Of a stretch of 64,000 nucleotides of DNA, positions 20,164 through 31,729 are shown piece after piece (the first letter of the stretch is position 1; each line of letters begins with the position of its first letter). The notes below the pieces were generated by a model that was not told the DNA's origin, made no database searches, and was given only the letters and a program-made list of their open reading frames with translations. Source of the DNA: Hymenopellis radicata (lineage: Eukaryota; Basidiomycota; Agaricomycetes; Agaricales; Physalacriaceae); assembly GCA_015501595.1 (NCBI GenBank), contig JADNRX010000004.1:372001-436000 (forward strand), in the 5' to 3' direction. The position numbers and the translations under genes were made by a program.

Positions 20164-23100
20164 ATGAACGCCGATTTTGTTAATGAAACTGGCGACACCA
20201 TCACTGTAAAGAAGCGGAGACTTCCAGGTGCCTGTGATACTTGTCGAAGGAAGAAAAGTACGTGACCGTCTCGCTTGTTGTGTCCTTGGTTAATGTATCC
20301 TGTCAGTAAAATGTGCGTAATTTCTTCATCCCCTTGCTCGACCAGTTGTTATACAATCATCCCAGGCGACAGTGCCATGAAACCCGACGGCGTTTGCACC
20401 AATTGTGCTCAGTATGGTCTAAGATGCAGGCATGAGGAGCCTATAAAGGTCCGTACCTTCCTTTGCGGAGTACTCGTTTGCGACGGATTCTCCTCTTTTA
20501 GAAACGCGGGCCGAAAATCGGGTAAACCAAACCTTCCAGCCTTGCTCGATGATATGAACCGTTCAGTAGAGGCAGCTATGTTCAAGAACTGGAACAACGA
20601 GTCAACAGTCTCGAGAGTCTTCTTCATGAAGTACGTCATTTTTTTCATCTTGGAGCGGATCCATTGTAACTCTTAACAGCTTAAACCTGACGCCTTGTCT
20701 CGTAATCCTGATTCCGAGCTCTCAACAATGTACAACAAAGTGGCGTCTCCGACGTCTCCAGTTCAAGATACTTGGTCTACGATATCACAGTCCAGAGGAC
20801 TCACCCCCCTTTTGTAACTCAAGGCTCTACCTCGAACGCTCCCAGTCCGGAAAGCTCTACAGGTTCCCAACCGATAGAGGATGACTTGGGGCACTACGAC
20901 TTGGCCGATCACCTTGAAAGATTGTCAGTCAAGGGTGATCGCTTTTTTGGTTCCGCAAGCACATTTGCTCTGGCCCAGAGTGCCATGCGCATAAAGTCAG
21001 AGTACATAGGTGCGGAAAGTAAAACTTACGTGAAGGCGCATCCGGGGAATTGGCTGCTGCAACCTGTACGTCGATACTCGGTTTTGTTTGACGCCGTCAA
21101 TCACGCATGATTTCAGTGGGAGCTCGCCACTTTTGAACGGGACAAACCTCACCACGTCTTCCCCCCAAGCGACCTTATGGACCACCTTATTTCGATCTTC
21201 TTCGCCTACCTGCAACCGTATATGCCACTTCTCCACAAGCCCACATTCCTTGAAAACATTCGGCAAGGCGTACATCTCAAGGACGAGGCATTCGGTTCGG
21301 TGGTACTCTTAGTGCTCGCAACCGCTTCTCGCCATTCGCAGGATCCAAGGGTCCTCCATAGCGAAGATAGTCCAAGGACATCAGCTGGATGGAAATACTT
21401 TGAGCAAGTGAATGTCGTCAAGAATGCCATATACCATGTCCCGACATTGTACGACTTGCAACTTTGCGTGGTTTGTGTCAACCTAATGTACTCCTTCGTC
21501 GGCTTACTTCTCCCTCTAGCTGATTGTTGTCTATTCTCTGGGAACGTCTGTTCCTCAAACGGCATGGACCATCGTCGGCGTCGGAGTACGTTTCGCCGTT
21601 GAAATCGGCGTTCACAGACGTAAACCGGAAGGCCACAAACTGACAATGGAGGACGAATTGAGGAAACGAGCATTCTGGTACAAACGAGTGTAATACATCT
21701 AAATGACCGCTCATACTCGGATATTCAGGATCTTGTTGAGTCTAGATCGAACGATTTGTCTCTTTCTTGGGCGCCCGTCCATCCTCCGAGATGAAGAGTA
21801 CGCGCTTTTTTCCTTCCGCACATTCGATCGCAGTCCTGATGAGTCCTACAGCTTCGACTTAGAACTGCCAGTTGATTGCGATGACGAGTATTGGATCATC
21901 GCACCTAATGGAGAAGTAACATTTCAACAACCTCCAGACAAACCTTCAAGCATCGTGTTCTTCAACCAACATCTCAAGCTAGTAGAGATATTGGCGTTTG
22001 TTCTCAGAACGATCTACTCCATAAAGAAGTCCAGGGTTATGCTCGGCTTGACGGGTAAGGACTGGGAACAGAAACTTGTACGTGATCTGGATTCTGCCTT
22101 GAATAGTTGGATGGACCAGGTGCGAAACTCTTGGTAGTTTTCCCATTCTTCGTGACTCATTTCCCGGGACAGGTTCCCGATCATCGTAAGCCATCGGCCT
22201 CTGTTGCATCTCCTCCGGCGCCTGATTACTTGTTCTCAGTTCGATGGGATCCTCATCGCGAAAACAGGACGTTCTTCTTGCAATCTGGGACCTTGTGGAT
22301 GGTGTACTATCTAGTCCAAATCCAAATCCATCGACCTTTCATCAACACTGACTCACCCTTGTCGTTCTCTTCTCTCGCGATTTGCACAAACGCGGCTAGG
22401 TCCTGCTGTCATGTCATCGACACTCAGTACAGGTCCGTCGGGCTTCACTATCCTTACTCTATGGTCAGTGAATTACCTACCTACATTTTTTTCTAATCAA
22501 GTTGCTAGTTTGGTGCATTTATCTGCGGTATCGTGTTATCGATGAATATATGGAGTGGCAAACGATCTGGGCTAGCGTTGAGCCTGAAGAAGGAGATTGC
22601 AGACGTCAAGCGATGTCAGCACATTTTGGAATGCAGTTCAGTTTGGTGAATGCGCTCGTCATGCGCGCTTGATTGTATGCTTATATGCTTGTAGGTGGAA
22701 TGTAGCTGGTCGCTTGTGGTATGCACTTCACATTCAGTGATGATCTTTCATTCAAATTGCTCATTGATGCCTTCATTCAGCGACATGCTTACCACTATTT
22801 CGTCATTTGGAGAGGCGAATCTACCAGACACGACGAATGAAGTGTCGCTCAAACGCTCGCGTGAAGTCGCGGAGTTACCGGATTTCATGACCGACTACAA
22901 CTCAGCGACAGACGTCCCATCCTATCTGCTTCAATCTGTGCCTCCGGGTGAGTATTATGCTCTTCAGGGTGCGATTTTACCTCCTTACACGTTGTCGGAC
23001 AAGGCGGATGTCAGTATCCCGACCCCGCAATATCAGGGATGAGCATTGTGGATGTCTTTGCGCAGGATGCTTTCGCTGGGGACTTCAACTTTACTCCGCT

Positions 23101-23256
23101 TGGTAATGAGACTGTTGATATGTGGACGGGTGCACCAACAGGTTTCAGGTAGGTCGTTTTCTTTCGACTGCATTGAATGTTCTCACGCATTATCTCAGTT
23201 GGGAAGAGTGGGGCTCGTACATTGCTAATACTAACGACCCACTGGCAATGACCTAG
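20164..23256 (+). CDS. Zn2Cys6 fungal transcription factor with fungal-specific TF domain
   Basis: The binuclear zinc cluster is assembled over three small exons: CDTCRRKKIKCD, then GVCTNCAQYGLRC. It is followed by a basic linker KRGPKIGRGSYV and a heptad-like dimerisation stretch (QELEQRVNSLESLLHE). The middle homology domain shows PLLHKPTFLENI, VRFAVEIGVHRR, ELRKRAFW, DRTICLFLGRPSIL and LVQIQIHRPFI. The C-terminal tail is acidic and ends ANTNDPLAMT at 23256. Two frame breaks are seen: C6 at 20804-20809 (needs C7) and GGG at 23036-23038 (needs GGGG). Repairing them joins continuous protein. The architecture suggests a nuclear regulator of metabolism; the target is unknown. About twelve introns. 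Confidence 0.85.
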
Positions 23257-23402
23257 TGCCGTGCAATGTTGCACGATACCACATCGGTAACTGTATTGCC
23301 TACTGTATAGTTAGAGCGGAGACGTGCGGGAACATGGAATTTATTTGTATGTATTTTAGCTGATACAAAAGCTTTAATCCAGCTCCCTTCCAATACTTCA
23401 CC

Positions 23403-23818
23403 TCACTTCGACTCGACCAAACATTGGGGCTTCTTCTCCTCGACTGCGGCAGGAGATGTCTTCTTCTCGTCGATAGCGGCTGGCTTGTCATTGGGAGCGA
23501 CGGGGGCGGTGTTCTGCTGCTCATTGTCGGAGGCACGAGAGTTTAGAGAGAAGGAGTTCGGGGATGTTGAAACGACAGAGGAGCGACTTATCACATTCAT
23601 CGGGGTCCGTTGTTAGTGTTGCCCCGCTTGTATGCTACGAGCCGCTGGGTTGGATTCTGACGCTCCACCTTGTTGAAATCAAAAACGTCGCGCTAGAGTG
23701 ATGCGTCAGTAGGATTGACAGAATGGCACGCGGCGGGAGGGGCTTTACTGGGAACATGAATGAGGGCACCTAATGCTGAGACGCTGACGAGCAGGGCAAC
23801 AGGGAGAGTCTGGGACAT
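23403..23818 (-). CDS. Small membrane-anchored protein, novel (frame break)
   Basis: A short gene model. The start MSQTLPVALLVSVSALGALIH (23818) gives one hydrophobic segment. A probable intron ending ACTCTAG near 23696 joins it to RDVFDFNKVERQNPTQRL and VAYKRGNTNNG. That frame stops at 23597, but adding one C to the run at 23602-23605 continues without a stop into a 65-codon ORF. That ORF reads SRSSVVSTSPNSFS, then a Lys/Glu/Ala/Pro-rich tail ending PQCLVESK. The proposed mature length is about 115 residues. The donor site of the intron is unclear (GTTCCC or GTCAGC). No family recognised. It is head-to-head with SNAPC3. Confidence 0.45.
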
Positions 23819-23951
23819 GGCTACAAAGAAAGCGTCGGCGCCAATGCTCAGCACTCAATTTAGACTAAGCAATATTGCGACGCGACTTCAAGCTTCATGC
23901 GTCATCGGCTCTTTTGGGACTGTGGGAATTCACGTTTCGTCACTTACCTCC

Positions 23952-25363
23952 ATGGTCTCTGCGTCCGCGAGACATTCCAGCTTCCTCGAAGCGTACTTTG
24001 GGCCGGCGTCTGACCCTATAGAGATCTCTCAATTTCTTGACGCACATACCGAGCTACCCGACCTAGGGGAAGTGTCAGCCGAAGAAGACTTTCAGTACGT
24101 GCCATCCTCGTCCGTTCGACGCGTTGACTGACCGGCCGTCAGAGTTGAAGACATCAAGAATCCGGTCAAAAATATATGGGACAATCCACAGCTTTCCGCG
24201 TACCTAATTCAACAACATGATCTCGCCATGGACGCGTTTTATCGGTCTACGAAACCAGCGGCCAAGAAACGAAAAGTTGTGGATCTCACACCGCCTACCG
24301 AACCCTGTGTCGAACTGAAGGACTTGAAAGCCTGTCTTGAAGACGTCGGCATCTCGAGCTATCGGTCTGTTCTCTTCTTCTCCTCATAACCATTCGGTGC
24401 TCATTTTGTAGATTTCCTTCTGAAGCTGCATTTTTCACGCGCGCCACGAAACTTTCTGATCAGAACGCTTTGACAAAGATTGTAAGCACTGTCCTATGTC
24501 TATTCACACTGTCTTATTGCCCAACTCTAGAAACAGTCATCTCCGTGCGAGAATGTAGACGATCCCGACAAGAAAGCGCTCATTACTGTCTCCATTTACA
24601 GTAAGCAGAACGTCGGTTACGGAAGGACATCTCAACATGTTTTTCTGTCTTCACAAACTCTCGGAGATCTATTTGGGGCATTCGCTTGCACGTCCAACGA
24701 TCTTCCGAGAGAGAGCGCTCTGCCTCAAGGCGGCGTAGCGTATAAGCATCCAGAAGACGCATCCTCTAGCACCGGTGCTGCTGCTGTCGTAGTTGAAGGC
24801 GTGTTGTATGGGGACGGACTTGCCGAATCTGATTATGCAGAGTTGGTGATACTCGATCTCCCCTCGTTTTTGTGGTCTAACGCGATATTTTTTTAGCAAA
24901 GTCCTCAGCTACCTGGAAAAGAAGAACAAACTAACTAATGGCTTGACTAAGTCGTCCAAATCCATCTACGACGTATCGTTTGAATCGCTTTCTCTTCGCA
25001 CCCAAGAACCGTACTGGATTCTCCATCAAGGAGATTGCGAACATTACGCTATCATAGATCAGATCAGGTATCTCAGCCATTCATTGTGGTCGTAGCCTAA
25101 CATCGTCCTCCCATAGGATGAGACACAGTTCGGATCCTACTTCTGGGTATCCTCTGACAGTGCAAATCACGCCTTTACCGATAGACGCCTGCCGCGGGTG
25201 CGGTAAAATATCAGCTGTATGGTCAATTGTCGGTGATGAGCGTCTCGGTGAAAGTCCGTGTTTATTGTGCGGGCCGTGTTGGAGAAACATGGGTGATCCT
25301 CCACCCGAAAACGACGTGATTGTGGTACCTTTGCCTCGTTATCAGGTCGGATGGGGAGTTTGA
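23952..25363 (+). CDS. SNAPC3: snRNA-activating protein complex subunit 3 (SNAPC3/SNAP50-like)
   Basis: Subunit of the complex that binds the proximal sequence element of snRNA promoters. The start is chosen at MVSASARHSSFLEAYFG (23952). An upstream in-frame Met at 23817 would overlap the start codon of the divergent small gene, so it is less likely. Diagnostic C-terminal motifs are YDVSFESLSLRTQEPYW, LHQGDCEHYAIIDQIR, and a zinc-binding region CRGCGK...CLLCGPCWRNMGD. The central part includes KRKVVDLTPP, a basic patch. Six exons keep frame, and the stop is at 25363. Length of about 370 residues is normal. Confidence 0.88.
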
Positions 25364-25465
25364 TAAATCTCATGTGTATTGAATGTCAAGTAGCATCTGC
25401 TTGTCTAGGTGAACACCATGAACCCATACATATGCAATAATAAATAATGAATAAATGGTGATCCT

Positions 25466-25490
25466 CTTCGCGCACATTTTGTGCGCGAAG
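25466..25490. repeat. Perfect 10-bp inverted repeat (hairpin)
   Basis: CTTCGCGCAC and GTGCGCGAAG are separated by ATTTT, giving a perfect 10-bp stem with a 5-nt loop. It lies in the gap between the convergent SNAPC3 and ERT1 genes, so it may act in 3'-end formation of one or both. That role is inference. Confidence 0.8.
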
Positions 25491-25646
25491 AACCCATCCG
25501 TACAGAACGCGAGTATCCATCCATGATTTTGTAGAGTGTTATGATAATGCTAGTGACTGATGTACAAGTGAACACCGCCAGAGAGCAGTAGGACAAGGGT
25601 AAGTAAATGCAACGAGAAGATCGAGGGAAAATTGAATTAAAACGTG

Positions 25647-27262
25647 CTATAATAAAGGTAACCATTGACCTATGAAAGATGAGCGTAATTACGCGAGTGG
25701 ATGTGCGACTGCCTTACCAATGACGGCACTGGGAAGATCGAACAAGTCTCGTCGTATTGAGAAACAAAACGTGGACGGTACTGGGCGCCGTTGGGTTTGA
25801 GCAGGACACAGTGACTGTAAACACTTTGTGTAGAGTTCTCAAAGGCGTGAGATGCGAAATTCTCCCAATACTCCACGACAGATTGGTTCTCAAAGAGCTG
25901 CACATATTAGGGATGCATGGGTGGGGGAAAAGCCTTCATACCTCGTAGATATACTTTTTTCGACCGACGGGAAGTAGTTCGTCCAATGTCCATTCTGTCA
26001 GCATACAGAACTCAGGCGCTACCAAGCAGATTTCACCAGTTCGTCGCCAAACAACTGTGGGAGTGCCAGAAAACGATATGAGTTTATCAAGTTCCTGAAG
26101 ACCGGGTCAGACGGAGATTAGATAGACGAATGATGGACCTCACCAGTAATGAGCGTTGAAAACACTTTTCGACAAATACCTCATCGTCTAAAGAAAGAGG
26201 CATTTGAAGGGCGATGAGTGACGGTCGGAAGATAGCGAGAGCACGGACGATGCGCAAGATGTCGTTCTTCTCAAACCTGGGAGTGCGTGATGAGCGGCAT
26301 CAGAGACTGGGAAAAGACCACCGACCTAGATGGCAAATGTTTCATCAGGAAATGATAACCTTCTGTGTAATCATATGGCTTGGTTATGCGGTCGTTAATG
26401 GTCTGGAGGTTGGATGCGGGGGTGTCAACGGAATCTGAGATGACATCCCCGAATAGGGGGGGTGAACGGGGTCGGGTGTCAAGTGGAAATCGCGGTTGCA
26501 GGGGGTGTAAGCTCTCGAGGTCGTCGACGGTGGTGGATGCATCCGGCGAGAGCTCTGTGAGTTCAGGCTGTATGGTGTCTGGTTGTTGTGAGCCATCAGC
26601 CTGGGGTTGGGGTTGGGGTTGATCCTGATATGGATATGTGAGAAATGGAGGATTGTACGGAACGGAAGGCCAGAAGTCTGGAGGCGGGGTATTTGTCGAG
26701 TCTGGGGGGCTGGGGTTTCCGAGAATTGCAGAAAGAATAGAGTACTCGAGATTAGCTGCTTCGGAGCCAAAGGGGAAATTTGGGTCGTATGACGGTGCAA
26801 AAACTGGATCCGCCATGGGCTCTTCGGGCATAGGTGTAGGCTGAGGCGGCTGCGACTTTGACCGCTTAAGTTGGTCAAGCTCCTCGTCGTCTAAAAGATA
26901 CTTGGCCTTTTTTCGATGGCCCTCGGTACAACTGCTGGCGATACCGCGTTTTGTGCATCGCTGACACGGTCGTGCTGGGAATTACACGTCAGAGACATAG
27001 AGAAAGGTGGAAATGGAGGTAACGAACAGTCATCGCAAGTAAGATGGGCTTTTTGGCAATGGAAACAGGCTCGATTGGCCTTTTTCTTCTTGGGACCGTG
27101 ACGAGGGCCAGAGCGAGCGGGGGTATCGGTCCCGTCATCGTCAGTAGCGTCGGTGCGCTTGCGTTTTGGAGGGCGACGTGCACCTCCGTCGTCAATCGCG
27201 GCGGGATTCACGAAAGCGGGGACAGACGCTGGAGGCGCAGGAGCAATGGGGACCATTGACAT
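25647..27262 (-). CDS. ERT1: Zn2Cys6/PAS regulator of gluconeogenesis, ERT1/AcuK/Rds2 type
   Basis: The start at 27262 leads into a basic region and a zinc cluster split by one intron: KKKKANRACFHCQKAHLTCDD joined to SRPCQRCTKRGIASSC. The following GHRKKAKYLLDDEELD is characteristic of this family. A Pro/Gln-rich linker follows, then KPYDYTEGYHFLMKHLPSRF, FRPSLIALQMPLS, a PAS-like domain (ELDKLISFSGTPTVVWRRTGEI) and the family C-terminus DLFDLPSAVIGQWLPLL ending at 25647. One frame break at 25783-25785 (CCC should be CCCC) separates LLKPNGA from VPSTFCFSIRR. In Aspergillus and yeast these factors activate gluconeogenic genes in the nucleus; that role is inferred here. The divergent neighbour is the allantoin-catabolism fusion gene. 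Confidence 0.9.
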
Positions 27263-27363
27263 GGATGGAGGGAGAGTGTCAAATTCGAGCTGTCGGCCCG
27301 ATCCAATTTTACCGATTCATCCGTTAGACCCAGGTTAGGCAGCTGACAAAAAACGGGTACATC
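27263..27363. promoter_or_regulatory. Very short divergent promoter ERT1 / allantoicase fusion
   Basis: Only 101 bp separates the chosen start codons of the two divergent genes, so promoter elements must be shared or lie inside coding or leader sequence. No specific site recognised. Confidence 0.45.
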
Positions 27364-29035
27364 ATGAACGCCTTCCTTCATACGATAGAGCTTTCCAGCA
27401 TTGCCATCGGTGCCCGCGTCCTAGCAGTCTCTGATGACTTTTTTGCCAGCGCAGACAATCTCATTCTCGTCGAGCCCGCGATCAGCCTCAAAGGCCAGTT
27501 CGGTCCCAACGGCGCCCTCTATTCTGGTTGGGAGTCGCGTCGCCATAATCCCGCCCATGACTGGTGCATTATTCGGCTGGGCACTTCCGGATCCCTGATT
27601 GGTTTCGATATCGACACATCTCATTTTAACGGCAACGAGGCGCCGGCCGTGTCTGTGGATGCCTTGCTCGGACCTCCTGACATTCAGCCTGCCCACGATG
27701 ATGCCAGGGTATGTAATTTTTAATTATGCTGAGTACGCCACTCTCACAAGCTCTCAGTGGACAGAACTGCTTGCAAAAATGGACTGCGGGCCTAATGCGC
27801 ACCATTATGTACAGATCCCCGAGTCAGCGCCTGTAAATTATCTTAAGCTCAACATGTATCCCGATGGTGGAATCGCGCGTTTCCGCGCGTACGGACACGT
27901 TATCCCTGTGCATCCAAGCGATCCTTCTGCCCTGTTCGACCTTGCGCATGTCTTCGCTGGAGGTGCCGTGCAAGCCACTTCTGATCAACATTTTGGCGTC
28001 GGCTCAAATCTTATCCTTCCCGGCCGTGGTAAAGATATGGGAGATGGTTGGGAGACCAAGCGCAGTCGGCAAAAGGGTCACTGCGATTGGGCCTTGATTA
28101 AACTGTAGGTTTTCTCTTGCGTGAAGCATCTCACACTCTAACGTGGATTCATACTTAGTGGTTGGCCGGGATATCTTCAACACGTCGAGATCGACACGGC
28201 CCATTTCAAAGGGAACTTCCCCGAGAGCTGTGACATCGTCGCCACCAGCGACATTGATGCAGACGAGTGGACTCTCATTCTACCGCGTACCAAGCTTGGT
28301 CCCCATCGCCAGCACTATTTTCAACTCGACAATGTTCAAGGTCGTGCCTTTACGCATATCAAGATAACTATTTATCCCGATGGCGGCATGAAACGGGTTC
28401 GCGTGTTGGGCACTCAGTCGCCCGCGCCGAATGCCATTCTACCAACGGAAACTTCGCTAGTCCTACCATCGACAGCCATCTCCGCGAATATGCCGGCGTT
28501 ATCCTTGCCTGTGCTGCGTTTAACTCCTGAAGCATTTGCGCCCTTTGGCCAAGTTATCCAAGCATATGCGGATCATGCTGCAGCACCAAAAGGCACTAGA
28601 ATCACTCCCGCCAACTTTGGTTCCGCTTCCAAGTTCCACAAGCTTTCGCTCCTCGAATCCAACTATCCAGATGGCTCTAACGCGTCAGCAGGTTTATCTG
28701 TATATCACTGCCAGCCGCCACCAGCGTTCCATCTAACCGCAATGGAACGCCACGCTCACACCAACCAGGCGTTCATCCCGATGGGGGGAAATAGCAGAGG
28801 TTATCTCGTGGTTGTGGCCCAAAATGGAAGTGACGATAAACCAGACTTGTCCACTCTTCGCGCATTCAAGGCCGACGTAACGCAAGGCGTTGTATACAAT
28901 CGCGCACTTTGGCATCAGCCCATGACGGTATTGGACGAGATGGACTTTACCTGCGTCGAAACACAAATCGGTGATGGCAGCAAGGCTGATTGCGAGATCG
29001 TGCAGTTGAAGGACGTATTCGATCTGAGAATGTAA
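27364..29035 (+). CDS. Fused allantoicase - ureidoglycolate lyase
   Basis: Bifunctional purine-catabolism enzyme: allantoicase cleaves allantoate to ureidoglycolate and urea, and ureidoglycolate lyase gives glyoxylate and urea. The N-terminal ~350 residues hold two allantoicase repeats ([33 protein letters not shown]; the second repeat has [22 protein letters not shown] and [15 protein letters not shown]). After [20 protein letters not shown] comes the lyase with [25 protein letters not shown] and [13 protein letters not shown]. There is no stop or intron between domains. Only two introns, both in the allantoicase half. The N-terminus may lack ~20 residues if an upstream exon exists. A related DAL2-DAL3 fusion has, to my recollection, been described in Cryptococcus. 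Confidence 0.92.
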
Positions 29036-29082
29036 TTATGGCTGCAGGGCTTGAAATGCAATGACAATTCACAGTCGATAAT

Positions 29083-31585
29083 TTACTTTGTTCGCATACG
29101 TACAACTTCCCTCCATATGTCATCTTTCACTTGAACCGCGTCCAAGTCTACGGCCTCGATGCAGAGCCGCCATCGGTTAAGATCCTCAAGCTCGACATTC
29201 AACGCATCCACATTATGCGATATGTACCCTAGATCGACTGCAAGCTGAACAGCCCCTGGTCCTGATAACTCTTGAATGGTAGGCAGGACCTCCTTGATCA
29301 GGTGTACCAGGAACGTCTGTCCAAAGGAGCTCAACCAAGCACTTGAGACGGCGTCGTGATCTAGAGGCTTGATCACGGAAGACGCGGATGGCCTACGGGA
29401 ATGTCCATGCGGCTCCCCGACGGCACTCTGAATATGAGGTAAGGTATCCAGCGAGAAAGACAAGGCATCATCGTCCACATAACCCTCAAACAGCCTTGGC
29501 AGGTTGGACAGCCCCTCCGCAACACGTTTAACGTGCTCGCTAGGGTCCAGCGAAAATGTCGGCACGTGCAGGTCGTTGTATTTGGCCTGGCCTTTCTCCT
29601 CCGTTGAAGTCCAAAATGGGAGAGAGGCGTATCCGTCCAATGACTTGATCAATGGAGAGAGAATAATTCGTTGCAGCGATTGCTGACAGACCCGCGCAAA
29701 CTCGAATACGGCGGTGCGGGCTTCAGTAAGAATAGCTTTCGCTGTGACCCGATCTGGTCGGTTCCAATAACGATTGGAGCTCGGCAGAGTTGAGAATGGA
29801 TTGCTCCAAATGTCGGCGGGACGCCGAGGTAGAAAAGGTAGATGGATCGTCGCGAGCGAGTCGGAAGGACGTAGAAATCTGAGCGATGTTCGCACGAAGC
29901 TTGGATTCAAAGGACGATAGACGCTCGTGAAAACTGCGAGCAGAGGTCAACAGGTGAAGGGATAGTTGAAAAGCTGCCCAATCTCCAGATGTGTAATCCA
30001 AAGCAGAAAGCTCATCCTCGCTTGGATCATTGGAGACCGCTGAGCTAGATGTTTCCAGCTGGGACCGTATTTCCCGACTCCAGGTATCCATGAATGATTT
30101 GAAGAACGAATCCAGCGCCTGGACAAGACCAACAGTCGCATAACCGTGTGTGAAGCTTAGACACCGCCTGGTGCTCTCTTCTGCAGCACCGAACGCGTCC
30201 ACCGATCGCTCACGAAGCAGGCGCGCGCTGTCTGTATCTCTCTGACGATCACCATCAAGACTGATGACCGATATGAGACTATTATCGAGGAAACGACGCT
30301 CCAGAGACGCGTAATCAACCTGAAAATCAAGGAATGGTTGGAAGAGCTCTTGCTCCCATTCGGAAAGCGAGAGCGTTTTCGCAACGCTTTGGCTACTAGA
30401 AGATGCTCGCACGGGACCAGGACGGAAAGACATTGACATACGCATGGAGCGCCGTCGTGAATGGGAGGGCGACGGAGGCGGTGCATCCTCTGAAAGAGTG
30501 GCCGAATACTTCATCTTCTCTATGATCTTTTGGACCGACGATGCAAAACCTTCTATCTCCTTGAACAAAGATATGAGAGTCTTGAGCGACGCATCACCAT
30601 AATAACTGGACACAGAAGCCAGACGATGGGAAAATGATGGCTGCAAGCCGGCAAGAATGGAGGTGACGAGGGCAGAGAGGGAGATGGCTGGATCAGGGAA
30701 GATAGACGGCATGACACCGCGTTCGTGATTAAGCAGTGAGAGACATTCCGCATTGAACGTTCGCAGAAAGTCCAAAAAAGTCTGTGTCCCATCCTCATCG
30801 CAGTCGGTAAGCTTTGTACTTTGCCATAGTGTCATGAGGGACGCTCGGCGGGAACCATTGTAGTAGTTGCGGAACTCGGACTCGCGCTGAATGTCGGAGA
30901 ATATACTGAAGTAGCTTTTACAAGCTGCGAGGTCCTGCACATTGATAGCGGCAACCAGTGCGGAACTGAGGGATGCTTCCAGCTGGTTCTGAAGACTGAT
31001 CATGAGGGTTCGACGTGGATCGTATTCCGGAGTATTTTGGAAGACAACCATACTGCGACTAGCTTCTGACAGACGCGCTGCGGCTTTGGCGTACTGCCGG
31101 TCTGACAGCAAGGATGTAACCTCCATCTCAAGCGTACTCCAGCTCTCTGCCTCCCGTAACACGTCGCGCGCAGCTTCCATGTGCCTTTTCATGTTGTCTA
31201 GGACGTGTAGTTGAGAGAGAGCCTGTCTGGTGGAGTCTGGAATAGCCGCCTTTGAGCGAACATGGACGTGAACAAGTCTAATACAGCTCAGTGAGTACAT
31301 TTTCCAAACGAGCGAGAAATACACAAACGAATTCTGCAAGGTTACTGCACCGTCCTTCATAAAATGAAGATCATAGGCAAGTCGCGGCACGCCACGAGAG
31401 ACATCATCGATGGTGCGCTCGAGCTGAGAGGAGGTGTCATCCGATGCAGCGTCGAGAGCGCCCAGTAGTTCCAAGATTTTCTTGTCGAGCGCAGTGAGGC
31501 CTGTGGACGCCTCATCGTCGGGTAAGGTGTCGTTTACCCATGCGATAATGTCATCATACTCGCTGAGTGAATCGAGTTCGGACAT
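29083..31585 (-). CDS. COG7: Conserved oligomeric Golgi complex subunit 7 (COG7)
   Basis: Tethering-complex subunit needed for retrograde Golgi vesicle traffic. The N-terminus MSELDSLSEYDDIIAWVND is followed by helical COG7 signatures: LHVLDNMKRHMEAARDVL, LLSDRQYAKAAARLSEA, KSYFSIFSDIQRESEFRNYY. The C-terminus GPGAVQLAVDLGYISHNVDAL...DDIWREVVRMRTK is typical. A 51-nt stopless intron lies near 31265-31320. The frame shifts by one base near 29748-29750 (GGG on the coding strand where GG would continue RSVTAKAILTEARTAVF), joining two long ORFs that otherwise overlap. About 825 residues in total. It is convergent with the allantoicase fusion, with a 47-bp gap. Confidence 0.88.
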
Positions 31586-31630
31586 GGTGATGGACCGAGT
31601 GACGCCGGGTGAATTTGATCATGATGCGCC

Positions 31631-31636
31631 ACGCGT
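31631..31636. promoter_or_regulatory. ACGCGT hexamer, candidate MluI cell-cycle box
   Basis: ACGCGT is the core bound by the MBF G1/S factor in fungi. It sits about 590 bp upstream of the CDC25 start and about 46 bp upstream of COG7. A single hexamer may be chance; function is inference. Confidence 0.3.
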
Positions 31637-31713
31637 CAGTACGATCACGTGCAATGTCAACTAGTGACAAATTCCAAATTCAAACCCAACACCAGACGAC
31701 GGTGATCTACCGA

Positions 31714-31729
31714 CCAACGCAAGCGTTGG
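31714..31729. repeat. Perfect palindrome in divergent promoter
   Basis: CCAACGC-AA-GCGTTGG has perfect 7-bp arms around two bases. It could be a dimeric-factor site serving COG7 and CDC25. No factor can be named from sequence. Confidence 0.5.

Noticed and set aside
12790..23256. Possible secondary-metabolite cluster around the Zn2Cys6 factor
   Set aside because: Neighbours are housekeeping genes (ERO1, vigilin, SNAPC3); there is no synthase, P450 or transporter.
30000..31585. Alternative plus-strand ORFs within COG7
   Set aside because: Short, unsupported and antisense to a continuous conserved 620-codon frame.
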